Source of the DNA: Holothuria scabra | Taxonomy: Eukaryota > Echinodermata > Holothuroidea > Aspidochirotida > Holothuriidae | Assembly (NCBI GenBank): GCA_037179385.1 | Contig: CM074200.1 | Coordinates: 33,793,884-33,857,883, forward strand | Length of the DNA stretch: 64,000 nt | Direction: 5' to 3' | Shown: one piece after another, positions 1 through 12,517 of the stretch | How positions within the stretch are numbered: the first letter of the stretch is position 1 | Layout of the letters: each line of letters opens with the position of its first letter | Program-made: the position numbers and the translations under genes | Notes under the pieces: generated by a model | Seen by the model: the letters and a program-made list of their open reading frames with translations, nothing else | Told to the model about the DNA's origin: nothing | The model's database searches: none

Positions 1-3000
1 TGCTGAGGTAGTCTAAAAACCATTCGAGCTTTACCACATCTAGTGATCATGTTCGATGCCACTTCAAACTCTTTCTCTTTTCTTTCAAATCGTTGGTCTA
101 AAAATGCTATCTGCCTCACAGCAAGACGACGTTTCTCATTGATATTCCAGAAAATAGAAGGAGCTCCTTGAGTGTTCAAGCCATTAACAACTGCTGAATA
201 AAAAGATGAAACGATTACGCCGCAATCACCATTTGTAGAAGTTTCGTTCAGGTTTGGCCATAAGCAGTATCTTTTGCCACTGTCACAGCAGAATTTCGCT
301 ACAAGGTCTTGTTCCAAAAACGTGAAATAGGCGCTGAGAATGACATCTTCAAAAAGAGCCTTGTTCCATTTGCTTTTAAATGATGCCATTGCATCAATGG
401 AATATGAAGAGACCGGCCATAGCTTTGCACGATCATCTGACAAAGCAAAACCGCCATTGATATGTACAGGTAGACAGCTGCTTTGGACAGAAAGAGGCAA
501 GCAGCAAAAGATTTGTCCCTTTAATATCTCCCCAGATGGGCATTTCTTCCATGCTATGCCTCCATAAGGTATCAAGCCTGCCTCATTACCAATTTTCTCT
601 CTACACAGGGAAAGAGCTGTTCCCTTCCCGGCACTCATCACAGTTATCCAGTCTTCCGCGCTCATTTCTTCAGAGATATTCTGAAAGTATTGTCTTCCAA
701 ATTCAGTCAATTTCGGTTTTATGTTCAACTCAAAAACGGTGTCGGGTGGCATATTGCCACATGGATCTTTAACATTCTTGAAAACCTCTTTTCGGAACGG
801 CAATGATAATTTCGGTGTTTGATTGATAATTTCTTTTGAAGCGCTGAATAACAAAGTCGGCTGAACTCCACCTTCATCTTTCAATAGATAGACTTCAATC
901 AACCTAACGTTTTCAGTGAATAGTAACATCTGGTTAGACGTATCACAAACTGACTTCATCAAATGATTAAGTTTGGATTCTGTAAAACATTCTCTGTTTA
1001 TTTCACTGTCCCGTGCTTCATTTGGTCCTCTTAGAGGTAGACGAAAGAGTGTGGCAGGGTATTCATCTGGTGCATTACTAGACAAATTACAGCCAAAGAT
1101 ACCATCGTATGGTTGAAACTGATCTCGAAACATCATCATTACTCTTGGATTCTTTTTAAAATCCAAACAAATCCCCCTTCCATCCCTCCGAATTTGACTT
1201 TGGAGAAACTTCCGATGGGGATCAAAAAAATTGACAAAATGTCGTGTAACAAAACTAGGAACATCAGTAATGTGATAGACGGAATTGAAGCCTAAACCAA
1301 ACTTTCCAATTTTGGAACCATCATCCTTCTTTGTGCCTCCGCCAAGTTTTTTGATGTTTTCTAGATCACTGTCGCTGAAAACGGAGTTATTGTAAACCCA
1401 CAGTGCAGGACCTTGCAGAGGTGCCATAGCTTCATCAAGCAAGCGTTTTTTGGCCCCTTCGTTTGACCGGAAATCAATCAAAAATCGCACTTCCGTTGCC
1501 TCTGCGTCTTCCGCGTTCTGGATCATCTCTTTTGGGATAGAAGTTGTCTGGTATCCAGCATCATTCAATATGTTTCGAATTCGGGTTGTGATAGACTCGT
1601 ATTGCCCCGTTTGACTGATACCCTCAACAATCTCATCTGCCATCGCCACACGACTACTTAACGGAACGACTCCTAAACGTCTAGCCATAGGAATGGAGAA
1701 CTCATCACTGATCAGCTTAATATCGTTGTATATTTGCGTCGCCTCTTCTCCTGTCAGCTGAGAATGTTTTAGCCAATCGAAGTCACAGAAAGAAACTTGG
1801 TCAGGAGCCAACAATTCGTTGGTTTTTGTCGGAACGAATATTTCATCAGCATGTTGTTTCAAATCTATTTCCGTTTCCAGCAATCTTCTTAATATTCTGA
1901 TAGCCAGATCAATCAAACTTTTTACATCTTTCTCGTCTTGAAAATCTAAGCTTGATTTGGCCCTTCCTAAAAGCTGCAGAAGCTCTTCTGTGGTGACATT
2001 CACAGATATTTGTACTGCTTGATACAACTGTCGATAGTGTCGATATTCTCTTGGAATGACATACATAAAAGGACGGAGATCTACCACTGTATCCTCGAGA
2101 CAAACGTGTGCTGGCGATTTAAATCCGTCACCGGTCCAAATCCAGTCTTGGGGAAGATGACAGGAAATGCCGCTGCCACTTGCTTGGTCGTTTAGAAACT
2201 TGTAAATGCCATGGAGCATGGAAGTATCCTGATATGTGTTAACGGAGAAGTGCTCGATAAGTTGTTGCAAGTGGTTACATACTTCTTCCACTGATGGTTC
2301 CTTCCTTATTCCAATTTCTTCTGAGATGACTACATCAGTCAAGAGAGCGGAGGATCCCGCCACCTTCCAATTTTTGTCAACGAACTGTACAAGCTCCTTT
2401 GGGGTGAATAAGGAACCTTGCATTAATTCTCCATGGAAGGGCAGGTGACGAGGGTAGTTCAGTGGCCTGTCGGTTTTGCACTGCATAAATGCAACGTTAC
2501 CGAGATAATCGCCCAAGGTATTCCATCTATCTATCTTTTCGCTTAGAAGTTCAGGCTTGACAGCCAAAAAACTGCAAAGAGCTCTAGCTTGTTCCCGGCT
2601 TCTCTGTAGTGAAATTTCGTCGGCAACCTTCTTCAAGTGATATTGGTCTACATTTACCTGAGTAAGATAACCAAGCTGAGGCAAAATGTGATTCCAGACA
2701 CCTCCATCCCGTTGCAAAAAGTTTTCGCTTGGGAAATACGAGTTGTCGTTCAACAAAGTTTTGAGTAGATTATCCGAAGGAGTAAATATATCACAGATGC
2801 GTCTTTCTTGGTAAGACCCGTTTGGTATAAACGCAGAGCGTCTAAGAATATCAAGATTTCCTTCAGTATGGCAAATGTTCCTAAACGATTTACCAATCCA
2901 GGAAATTAATACTTCCCTTTCTTTGCCCAAGAAGTCTCCTCTCTGAAAAGATTCGAGTATTTCTTGCACAATTTCACCCATTTTCATTTCATTGACACCC

Positions 3001-3745
3001 ATTTGTTGACAGAACGATCGCACAACTCTGTGCTTTATATTTAAAATCATTCTTGGAAGGGAAACATTAGGAAGTCTCTTCTCCCATCCGTCTTCAAGAA
3101 GGAAAACATCTGAAGAGATAGACGTGAAATAGAAGTCCCCTAATTTATTGCAAGCTTGGAAGATTTGTAGATTATTTATGAATGATTTGTCTTCGTTCGT
3201 CATGTTACGGCAATTCAAAAAGGGTAGCAGAGAACCGTGGAATTTCTCTCTGAAATATGGATCATCTTGGCAGAAACGCTCGATATCATATTGACTTGAT
3301 TTTCTTAAAAAGCACATAACTCCATTTGAATCAAGATGATGAGCAAACTGAAATCCAAATAAGTTATAATGTTTAGTGACATATGAAGGCAGATCGCACA
3401 CGATTACACCCAATCTTGATAAGACTGTTGCCACATTAAGGTTCCTCTTTCTCTCTGAAGAGGAGCATGAAACTACCTTTGAGCCTTGCCTTAATGTGAC
3501 CACCTGAACGGGATTTTTCGTCACCTCTGTTATAGGCAAAAGATTTAGTCCCTCCAATTCTGTAAGTTGTAGGTTATGAAAGGCAAATTCCCAAACTTTC
3601 CTAAGCCAACCGCGATTAAAAAAACCATTCTCTTCATCCAAATATGTCTTCTCGGTATACTCTCCCTTCCACTCGACAGGCAAAGTCTGCTTTAGAAGAC
3701 TAACAACAAGCTTTGGTGTTAATTGTCGAATCTGTAGCCATCGGT
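1..3745 (-). CDS. sacsin-like protein, giant exon (partial, runs off left edge)
   Basis: One open frame of 3,745 nt with no stop. It starts after a 'ttttcag' acceptor at 3746-3747 and joins in phase to the exon at 5860-7437 (split codon G|AC = Asp). The first half is the C-terminal part of one sacsin repeat (WKGEYTEKTYLDEENGFF, then a WLRKVWEF stretch and LNLLPI). A second ATPase module follows: EMIQNAEDAEATEVRF near 1520, GPALWVYNNSVFSDSDL near 1400, and IGKFGLGFNSVYHITD near 1265-1310. The typical downstream block IFCCLPL...CLPVHINGGFALSDDRAKLW lies near 420-530. In sacsin these modules form an HSP90-like (GHKL) nucleotide-binding unit with chaperone-type activity linked to intermediate filaments and mitochondria. 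That role is family knowledge, not shown here. It could be a member of an expanded sacsin-like family rather than the true SACS orthologue. The stop codon is outside the window. Confidence 0.93.
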
Positions 3746-5859
3746 CTGAAAAAGAAAAAGCAAGACAAAGTTACCATAGATAATTCTGTCGATGTTTTTC
3801 TTGATATTTTAAAGTTCCACAAATTCCTTCACCTTTTCTAAGCGATTAATTTCCCCTCATAATCACAAGCAAATATGGGAATACACCAATGTTTTTTCAT
3901 TTAATGGCTCAACCACCCTAGTGAACTACTCCTTTGATTTAGTAAGTACAAGCTTGGTTCCACTCAAAAGCTTGAAATTCGGACTTACGCTTATGGGGAA
4001 ATTTGATGATGGTTATTTCGCGAATTCCCGACATATTGACATTCCACTAACATTTGACACTTGACCTTAACCATTGGTTACTTATAATGTTATTTTTAAA
4101 CTGTTAAAGGTAGTGTGACACGTAAGAAAATTGATCTGACCTTACTTGGAAGTTATGGAGTAAACTTTTCTCGGGACACATCCGTTGGAAATATTTAAAA
4201 ATGTTTTACAGTTCTCAATACAACTCTTCAAAATTTGAATGTTTTGCTGATGCAAAATAGTGATGTGGAATGTTTCACAGTGTTGATATTCCTTTTGTTA
4301 AGCCTTTATTAATTGTCTCTTAATTACTCATTAAATACTTTATGGTTTGGTAATTGATACTGATTATTTTCAAGGACATTATTGAAACTTCCAAGATAAA
4401 ACCCTCAGGATAAACTAATGTTTCAACTGTCCTTGAAATGAACGTTGTAAAAACAATGGATAATGATCAGCCATATATGGCATATACCTCTCATGACATC
4501 ACAAGATTTGCATATTGAGCACATATTTGCTGATGTTTAAGTGCAATAACATATTGCCAGTTTTTAACGGCTTTTGATGAAAATTGCAACTCATTACTGA
4601 GTTTATAAGGCTTTTTCGATCAAATACCCAATTCTGTCATCTTCATGTCACACGACCGTTTAGATTTTTCTTTAGCCAGCGGTCATTCAAAGTCGTAGGG
4701 GTTCACGCTTTTTTTCAAATAATGTATAGACAAGAAGAGACACATCTACATTTTAAGTAATTTGACAAATGATCTCTGGTAATTGACATATGGGCGTCAT
4801 CAATCTCGCATGCCTAATATTTGAGTAGGTCATGACAACCATTTGTGCGCAATTCAGAAAATCACAAACCCACACAGATGTTTGTTTGAGTCTCCACGTG
4901 TGGAAAAAAAACCCCTTTCATTCCAACCACTTTCGTCTTTTACAACTGTCACTTTTCTCTTCCTTCAAAGGTTTTATTTGTCAAATTTTATCACAGTACA
5001 ATAAATTGTTTCTGTGACTCCAGAGAAATTGTCCAATCAGGATACATATTGAAAAACATTTAAGCTTTCAGAGTGCCGCAGATTTACGGCATGTCAGCCG
5101 TCGTAATTCCGTTCAGATAAATTGCTGTTTTGACTTTCACAAAGTCAATCACTCTTGCTTGAGTTTGGTTTAATAAACTTTGTGATAAACCGTTACTATT
5201 TTCCATGGAGGCATCAGTAGAAATACATAAGGGTTGTATGAATATTTGCGTGCAAAATTGGAAGTCACACACGGAACTGAAGTTCCCGTTTGGCTGAAAG
5301 GAATCCTAAGTGGGTATGCAAAAAATCATTTTTCAATTGTATGTTGGTTTAAAATTCCATGCTTGCAAATAGTATTCTGAAAATACGCATGTCAATAAGT
5401 GTAACTCCAAAAGTTTATTAAAGATGTTTGTATCCATACAAAGATTGCTCGGATACCCTTCGTCGAAACTCTTTCGAAATTCTTTGGGTTAAGAAGTACC
5501 TCCTGAGTTGGTATAAGTTGGACAAGGAGAATTACAAACCTATTCAGGCTTTCAAAACCAATAACTTTTAAAAAGCGTTTCTAATTGTTATAAATTCAGT
5601 CTGGGCATTGCTGTAAATTGAAGTTTATGCGTTGGGCAAATTAACAGTCCTAGCCAGTATTATGGAAAATAAAACGTTAAGGGATACAGAAATCAGTAGC
5701 ATTTTCCACAGGTGAAACTGTTGCAACACATCTGTTAACCTCGTTTTAAAAGAGGTAAAAATGCAGTTCTGTCGACTTCAGAATTGTCACGAAATAACAA
5801 TGACCCATACTACAAAGTTCTTAAATAAACATTAGAGTTTAACGTAACCAAATACAAAC
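3746..5859 (-). other. intron of the sacsin-like gene
   Basis: GT-AG intron between the 5860-7437 exon (donor read on the minus strand as AG|GTTTGT) and the giant exon (acceptor TTTTCAG). Phase is kept across it. Ordinary AT-rich DNA; I see no repeat or second coding signal in it. Confidence 0.85.
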
Positions 5860-7437
5860 CTGAACTTCCCATTGCACGCAGTCGTCGTTGTAACCCTTGA
5901 AATTGACTCTTGAGAGAACCTACAAATTTGTGCTTCAGATGTGGAAGTAGCTCATCTTTGCATTGATCAGTTGGAATGTACACAATGTCTTCAGGTCTAG
6001 GAAAGGCTGTAAATTTGGTGAATTGAATTCCTTCCGCAACGGGTAAAAGTTCAAGTTCACTCAAATCCTGAGCATTACAGTTGTTGTCCAATAAGTAAGT
6101 CAACAAACATAACCTCTCTCCTGGTTCAAAATTGTCTAAACGACTCTCATGCAGACTTAACAACACATTTTGGACATTTACAAATTTGGCATTGGTCGCG
6201 AACGTTTTAATTGCTTCCAGGACATGTGGAGGGAGGTTTTCAACAACAAGGAATCGCCCAAGCGAAAGGCTCTTCAAGACTACGGTTCCTGTTTCTGGGT
6301 CACAGTCAGACATATTATTTATAATGACCTTATCGATGTGTTCCCAAGTCTCGTTTCTTTCAACGTATAAAACTGGATGACGAAAAATCTCTTTGTAAAA
6401 CGAATTTATCATTCCTTCCCAGTTTCCAAGTTTAGCTCCAATGTTTGGTAAAGCGCTGTATATCAATCCAGGACCCTTTTCTTCATCGCGGCAAACTTCG
6501 ATCGCTTTAAGGACGGCCTTCAAGTAAACTCCTGGCAAAAGTTCTTCAATAAGTATCTTGTTCCATAATGCAGTCTCATTTTGAATCTGATCACCGCCTG
6601 GCCACTTCAATGAACGTCGATCATCGCTAACTCCAAAGTATCCGTGGACATGCACAGGAAGACCCGATAAACTAGCTTCTCCATGAGGCAAAGGAAGAAA
6701 GCAAAAGATTCTACCATCCAGATGGATAACAGATGGAGTTTCAGCTGAATGGTCCTCATTTAGCGAGATTGCAACGCCTACCCAGGGTAGAAAGTGGAGT
6801 CTATTGGCTAGGTCTTTTAGTTCCTTTGAACATTGGTGTGCAATTACTTGGCAGGATATCCAACTCTTTGAAACTTTGGGTCCGCAGTGGTCCTCCAAAC
6901 TGACGTCAAGCTTTACTGACATTTCTATGTCCTCATTAATTTCCTGAAATCCTTTATCACTTTCTAACATCTCACAAAAGTTTTTTCGAAGATTTCGAAA
7001 ATTTGACGTATCCCCTGACGTCACTCTTACGTCAAGATATGGTGACGGTTGATCTGACCCCGTTTGTCGCTTGAGAATACTTATTCTCTCGACGTTGCGG
7101 AGAAAAAGCAAGACAACCGAAGCTTCTTGCTTAAATGAAGCAAGCACATCCTCCATTTTGTCGTCTGAATAAACACTGGTGCATAGGTCGCTGGGAGACC
7201 CTCGCAAAGGGAAACGAAAGATGGTCCCCTTGAAAGAATAGTCTCTCTGCCAGAATCTGTTTTGATCTGGAAAGGAATTTTGGAATGGAGCGAGTTGGTC
7301 TGAACAAGATTCTTTGCATGATACATCTGCAAGGTTCCACTTAGACCCTGGCACAGGTCGTTTGTTGGCATCTGTGAAATGTTTTTCAAATGGATCGATA
7401 ATGGCTATAGAAGTTCCGCTAATTATGCACGGTAGAT
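5860..7437 (-). CDS. sacsin-like protein, exon with the middle of the first sacsin repeat
   Basis: A 1,578-nt exon. The acceptor is TTAACAG at 7438-7439 and the donor AG|GTTTGT at 5858-5859. Its first codon is split with the exon at 12370 (G|AT = Asp), which restores the contiguous motif VYHLTDLPCIISG expected in sacsin ATPase modules. It then reads SIAIIDPFEKHF, a GTIFRFPLRG block, and IFCFLPLPHGEASLSGLPVH followed by VHGYFGVSDDRRSLKWPG. This is the signature block after the ATPase domain in sacsin repeats. Further on are VYLKAVLKAIEVC, YSALPNIGAK, HPVLYVERNETWE and PEDIVYIP, the usual C-terminal parts of a repeat. The frame stays open upstream to an ATG at 7564, but that stretch is intron: the splice evidence outweighs it. 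Calling it sacsin-like is very secure; orthology to vertebrate SACS is less so. Confidence 0.95.
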
Positions 7438-9649
7438 CTGTTAATAAAAGCAAAGTAAGACAATTGCAATAGGGTTTCAGAAAAAAGTTTTCTAAATAGT
7501 TATGCGCCATTGTACCACTTCTTTTCGGGTATATGAGTATGTGTTCCTTGCAAACGGGACACAACTAGAGTTTCTTTTGTAAGTTTTGTAAGTACCGCAT
7601 GCTATACTTTCTTGTAATACATAAAATAACTGTGGCTGTAACCGAGACTCCTCATCCAAGTAGGAACTAATTCTGACTCTTGTAACCACGATCCCACCCC
7701 CACCCCCTTCCCATGTGAAAGTGAGGAGGGTCACTTCAGACGTCTAGGTATGTATAATTTCATCAAAGAACCCTTAACTTTTATGTTCACACAAAACTTT
7801 GTCATGTCCGTTATCTTGTGTTTCTGTTACTTAATCATCCAAGGAATTAAACAACATTAGCAAGGAAGAGTTACAAAGTGAGAAGAGTAAACTATCAACA
7901 AGTAATTCACTTCACAAATTAAAAAGGAAGGCAGGATGGGAAGGGTGGTGATCGGAGTAGACGGAGTGGAGGAAAGGGGTAAGGGTACTTGGGGAATGTT
8001 GGCTCTTCAAGAGTGTTCGGCTGATCGACAGTGAAAAGGAGAAGAATTAGATTTATACAATAATCGAAGCACAATCTCTAAAACTGATGGGAAATTATCG
8101 TTGATTCGAGGTTTTTGTTGGTCATACATGAGCCTTCGAACTGCCTATAAGCCGCCGAAAAACACAGACGACGCCAATGGGTTTGGAGGGAAGGTAGACC
8201 ATTGCCCTTTTGGGGATGAAGTCCCCCTTTCGGGTAAAAAGCCCAATATCTTGAGGGAGGTGATTAAATCTGTAGGAAAAAAATATGCTACCGCCCCTTC
8301 CCTTCCCGATCCTCTGGAGTTGCTCACATGAAAGGCATATTCTAAGACAATTTTTAAAAGCTTTCATTTCTTTCCAAAAATCCAAACATTTCAAAACTTC
8401 AGTATACACTCCAGATTTTTTTATTTGGGGGGAAAAATCCGAAATTTTTCCAGTTTTATTTAAAAAGCCTTAAAGTACGATATAATATATAACCTCAGGA
8501 AGCTTCAGTCGTCCCAACGATCTGCTTCATTGATATACTTTTCAATAAATAAGTAATATTTTACCAAGAAACGGGAAACCATTCCTAAATTTTCTCTGAA
8601 AAGATTGCCCTTCTTTACTCGAGCACCCTGGCGGTACTCTCCAATTTCATTAGGTAGCCTGGATTCATACGGAAAAATATGTAAATTTAAAGATCTTAGT
8701 CGCTCTAACATGAGCGCCGATTTGATTTTTAAAGGACAACTGGCCCACTATTTTCTCATATCCTGGTAAAGTGTATAAGCGGAAGGGGCCCAGATGCAAA
8801 ATGCTACTGTTGTTCAATATTTGAAGTTATTAGGAAAGTTTTAAAGCTTTCAAAACATGGTATCTTGAAAGTGTTGGTAATTACTTCAACGGACTACAAT
8901 CAATCTAAACTTTAAGTACCGGCTGCACTAGAAGTGGTCAGAACCACAACGAAAATTTTGATGGTTTGCGAAGGATTTATGTAGAAGGTGTTATAGTTTG
9001 GGAACCACTTGTAATTAACATGGTTGAAATAAATCCATTACTTGATCACAAACACACTTCAATGTAATTCAGGAAACCAACAAATCGAAGGAGGGACCCA
9101 CTGTTGCTACTGAGACAACGTTGCATAACGGTGTAAGATTGTTGATACAAAATCATTAAAACAGATCCATTATCCTTAGTTTCGAACGATACCTCATCAT
9201 AAACCATCTGGAGACAGAGGATGGAGGTGTATCTTTAATTCCAAATTGAGAACTCTTATCCAGCAAACGTCCGTGTCATTTCCCTACTCTAAAAAGGGTC
9301 TATATACGAAATGACCGTTATAAGAATGAGTAATGGGTGCGTGTCGAAATGTTGCACTATAAATCATTTATATTCCTGAACCAAAATGCAAAAATGCATT
9401 ATTTCGATGATATGCAAGGGTTCTATTTCAAATAATGCCATCATATACCCTGCCTTCTCATTCAAATATTATACTAGCATGTTGAAAAAATCCCTTCTTA
9501 ATCCCGTATGACCTTTAATCTCCACCAGCAAAAATAGGGACCATCTTCTCACCATCACTTGGATCCACATACCACATGTGATATCTGCTATAAATTTTCC
9601 ACATTTTAAACTTCGGTGAACCCAGATGACCTTTGACTTCCAAAAAAGC

Positions 9650-9842
9650 AATAGATAGACAGATGGACAAGTAGACACATAGACAGATAATAGACGAGCA
9701 GACGGACAGACGGACAGATAGACAAATGGACAGATAGACAAGTACACTGATAGACAGACAGACAGACAGATGGACAGATTTAGACAGATAGACGGACAGA
9801 CAGATTGACAGAAGCAGATACACATATAAACAGACCGACAGA
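9650..9842. repeat. GACA/GATA tetranucleotide microsatellite, imperfect
   Basis: About 190 bp of interrupted GACA, GATA and GGACA units (runs such as GACAGACAGACAGACAGA). It lies in an intron of the sacsin-like gene. The minus-strand reading frames full of Ser/Cys/Leu here are artefacts of the repeat. Confidence 0.9.
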
Positions 9843-9974
9843 GTGAAAGTGGTGGATCACAATAGCTGAAACACAGCTCTTTCAACTAGTTTGAGCTGAC
9901 AATGGCGAACATCTTCTGATCATGCTAAAGCATTCACATACCAAATAAGAAATTTATTCATGTTTCCTACATTG

Positions 9975-10370
9975 ACATATTGTGTTCCCAAGGTTTTCAT
10001 ATTTTGACCCTTGGTGACCCCCAGGTGACTTTTGACCTCCACCCAGCACAATGGGGACTATCCTCTCACTATAAGGTATTCACATACTAAATATGAAATC
10101 CATCGAAGTTTCCTATCTTGAGAAAACGTGTTAACGAGGTTTTCAGCGCTTGACCAGTGGTGACATAACCTTTGACCCCCACCGAAATTAATAGAGTTCT
10201 TTCCTTAATATGGGACATCTTTGTATCAAGTTTGAAAACTGTAAGGAATGTCCCTTTCTTGAGATATCGTGTTAAGAGAAAAGTGTCACAAAATACACAC
10301 ACACATCACTTATGCACACGCCATCATGAATGCATAGGTTTCTCTCATCATCCAAACCAAAAAGTGTGAG
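9975..10370 (+). repeat. TTTGACC-type dispersed repeat, block 1
   Basis: At least two diverged units, each with the order 'TGACC...TTTGACCTCCACC', 'CCAAATATGAAA' or similar, and 'TTGAGATATCGTGTTAAG'. The block ends in a short CA run (ACACACACACATCAC). The same order of motifs recurs at about 15000-17440, 18880-20110 and 29575-30170, always on the plus strand. Confidence 0.7.
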
Positions 10371-10759
10371 CCGAAATATTTCCAGTTCCCTGAAAATATG
10401 TGTTTGCAAATTTAAGCCTGCTGCCTAGTCATTCACTACAGATAACAGATTTCATTGAACATAGTTGGGAACGATACTTCTTTAAATTCCTGAATGTCAT
10501 GTGCTTCCATAACGACACCAACTGGCCTATGCACACGAACATTCGACTTAATCAGATCATGGAGACCGATGAATAATGTATGTTTCAGATGCATTCAATA
10601 AGAAGAATTTCAATGCGACTGCAAGCGCGAGAAAATATTGGTGTTTTGCAAATCGACGCTCTAATTACTTTTTCTTTGATAGACAAGATTCTTTAATATA
10701 AAAATCCAAAGTTGTCAGATTCTTTAACAAAATTTTAATGGATCCATGATGAACACTTC

Positions 10760-10975
10760 TAACGCTTTAGAAAAGTTGCTTGCGGAAAGAGACCGAATCC
10801 AGTTGTAAGGATCCCGTTCTGTCTCCTCTGGAAACACAGACAACCATCTTTGGAATTACCGACAACTCTGGTTGTCTGTGTTTGTAGAGGAGACAGAAGG
10901 GGTGCCTTACAGCTGAAGAAGAATCCGGTCTGGGTTCGAAAAGCTCCCTTTTCCCAAGTAAAATTTCGGTGCGGC
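10760..10975. repeat. two inverted copies of a short interspersed element
   Basis: Arms 10803-10846 and 10869-10912 are inverted copies of each other (about 85% by eye) around a 22-nt spacer. Each carries GTCTGTGTTT...GGAGACAGA...CCTTACA. The plus-oriented copy goes on as AATCCGGTCTGGGTTCGAAA. A third copy of this segment is at about 22190-22285, inside a longer element with a tRNA-like head. Confidence 0.75.
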
Positions 10976-11187
10976 TCGTGCGTCTCGGATGTGCCTCCCC
11001 ACCTTTTTGTAACTCATTTAATTTGTCGAGGTTTAAGTTGCTGCCCTCGTTTGTGAGCTGCTAGAAGAATCTTGGTACAACTGCTAAAAATATGAGTACA
11101 CAATCTTCTATGATTAGGCAAATGCAGTCACGCTGCAACGAGGGGGCAAAGGTGAAGATACGTCACAGTGACACCTTCGCGACTAAC

Positions 11188-11290
11188 AGTGGCGTAGCCA
11201 GGATGGAATTTTTAGGGGGGACCTAGGTAACAAGTGGGGGCCAGGTACCTCCGAAGGTCAGGCGCGGCAAAGACAATCTAAACGGAGCGC
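11188..11290 (+). mobile_element. hAT-like terminal end, isolated
   Basis: CAGTGGCGTAGCCAGGAT followed by a G-rich stretch is the same terminal sequence as the elements at 13567 and 34234 (right end). I could not find a matching right end or duplication, so this is likely a truncated copy. Confidence 0.45.
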
Positions 11291-12369
11291 CACCATTATT
11301 GGCGCGCAGCAAGAAAGAAAATTTTGGGCTTTACAAACCCTTTAGATGGCCGGAAACGGCGCTTCCCATGTGTTTTAAGCTGATTGTACCCAGCCTTGAA
11401 ATACGAATCTCATGTTTGCCACTTCTCCTGTTCTCAAATAATAAGAATAAAAAAAAACAATCTATCAATGGTAATAAATACATTTTTAGGGACCCCAACT
11501 CTAGGAATTTCTCTGGAGATCTGTGGCCTGGGGGGTGAGACTTAAGGGAACCGGTATCTGGTTTTCCTTGGGAAAAATTGTAAACTCAGGAGAACGTAGA
11601 TCGCAAATGCTGCAATATTTGAATGGATTTCAGCTTTAATAGGGAAACCAAAAGTTGTTGTGTCCCCCTCTGAGAAACTTTCTTTGCGTTAGATTTCTTA
11701 CATGCACAATTGTTCTTTGTTTGGCAAAACGTTGAACTGATTATAAGCCTACGTTTTAGGATTTTCCTCTTTGGGGAGCATGAAATATTTCAAAATATTC
11801 TTTTTTATTCTTCAGGTTTTACAAGTGACATACATACTACCAAAGAAACACTTTTTCCGGTCTTCAGTAGTGTCTAGATGCAAAATCAAAATGGTGCTGT
11901 ATTTATTCTGTCATCGGTACATTACGTAGTCAAAATTAAAATAGCTACGAGTTAATTCCTCGAAATATTGAAATCGCAAAGCAGAAGTAAGGATCATGTG
12001 AGAAACACATGAAATTCGGACCTTGTGGACATTTTACAAATCCGCCCGGATATGCCAGTGCCAACTAGTAAAAAGAGGACTTGTAAATATCATCGGTTTT
12101 ATCAGATGCCCCAAAAGATATAGCTCAAAAGTCTTCCCTTAACAATTTTCTTGATCCGCCACCAATTAAGTGTACATATTGAGTGCAAAAGTCTCCCCCC
12201 CCCCCTTTTTTCCAACAAAGCACCGGGTCGCGCGTACACGGAGTGACCTGAGGCAGGTACACCCTCCCTAACAACAGCAGGACAGAAAGCAATATTACAT
12301 CACCGAGGGCCAAACAAACCCCAAAAGGCCACTGCTATGATTTTGGCTATGTTTTTTCTTCAGACTTAC

Positions 12370-12517
12370 CCGTTAAATGATAAACAGAACTGAAACCGAT
12401 GCCAAATCTTCCAACTTTCATGGCGTTCTCCTTTTTGTCGCTTCTCGCTGGTCTTTGAATAGCACGCCAGTCTTCTTCTGAAAATTCAGCATTATTAAAT
12501 GCTAATAACGCCGGACC
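12370..12517 (-). CDS. sacsin-like protein, exon with ATPase G-motifs
   Basis: A 148-nt exon (49 codons plus 1 nt). The acceptor is TTATTTTAG at 12518-12519 and the donor is G|GTAAG at 12368-12369. It encodes [17 protein letters not shown], then [16 protein letters not shown] and [15 protein letters not shown]. These match the central nucleotide-binding motifs of sacsin GHKL domains, in the expected order and spacing after the N-box exon. The last G joins the next exon as Asp. Short length and strict phase make a pseudogene unlikely. Confidence 0.95.

Larger units (their letters stand above)
7438..12369 (-). other. intron of the sacsin-like gene, repeat-rich
   Basis: About 4.9 kb between two phase-compatible exons. 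It holds a GACA/GATA microsatellite (about 9650-9842), one block of the TTTGACC repeat family (about 9975-10370), an inverted SINE pair (10760-10975), an isolated hAT-like end (about 11188) and a short poly-C tract near 12200. The stretch 7740-9640 shows nothing I can name. Confidence 0.8.

Noticed and set aside
7437..7564. Upstream ATG at 7564 in the frame of the 5860-7437 exon
   Set aside because: A good acceptor at 7438-7439 and the exact in-phase join to the 12370-12517 exon show that the upstream part is intron.
9469..9885. Cysteine- and serine-rich minus-strand reading frames (138 and 102 codons)
   Set aside because: They are translations of the GACA/GATA microsatellite.
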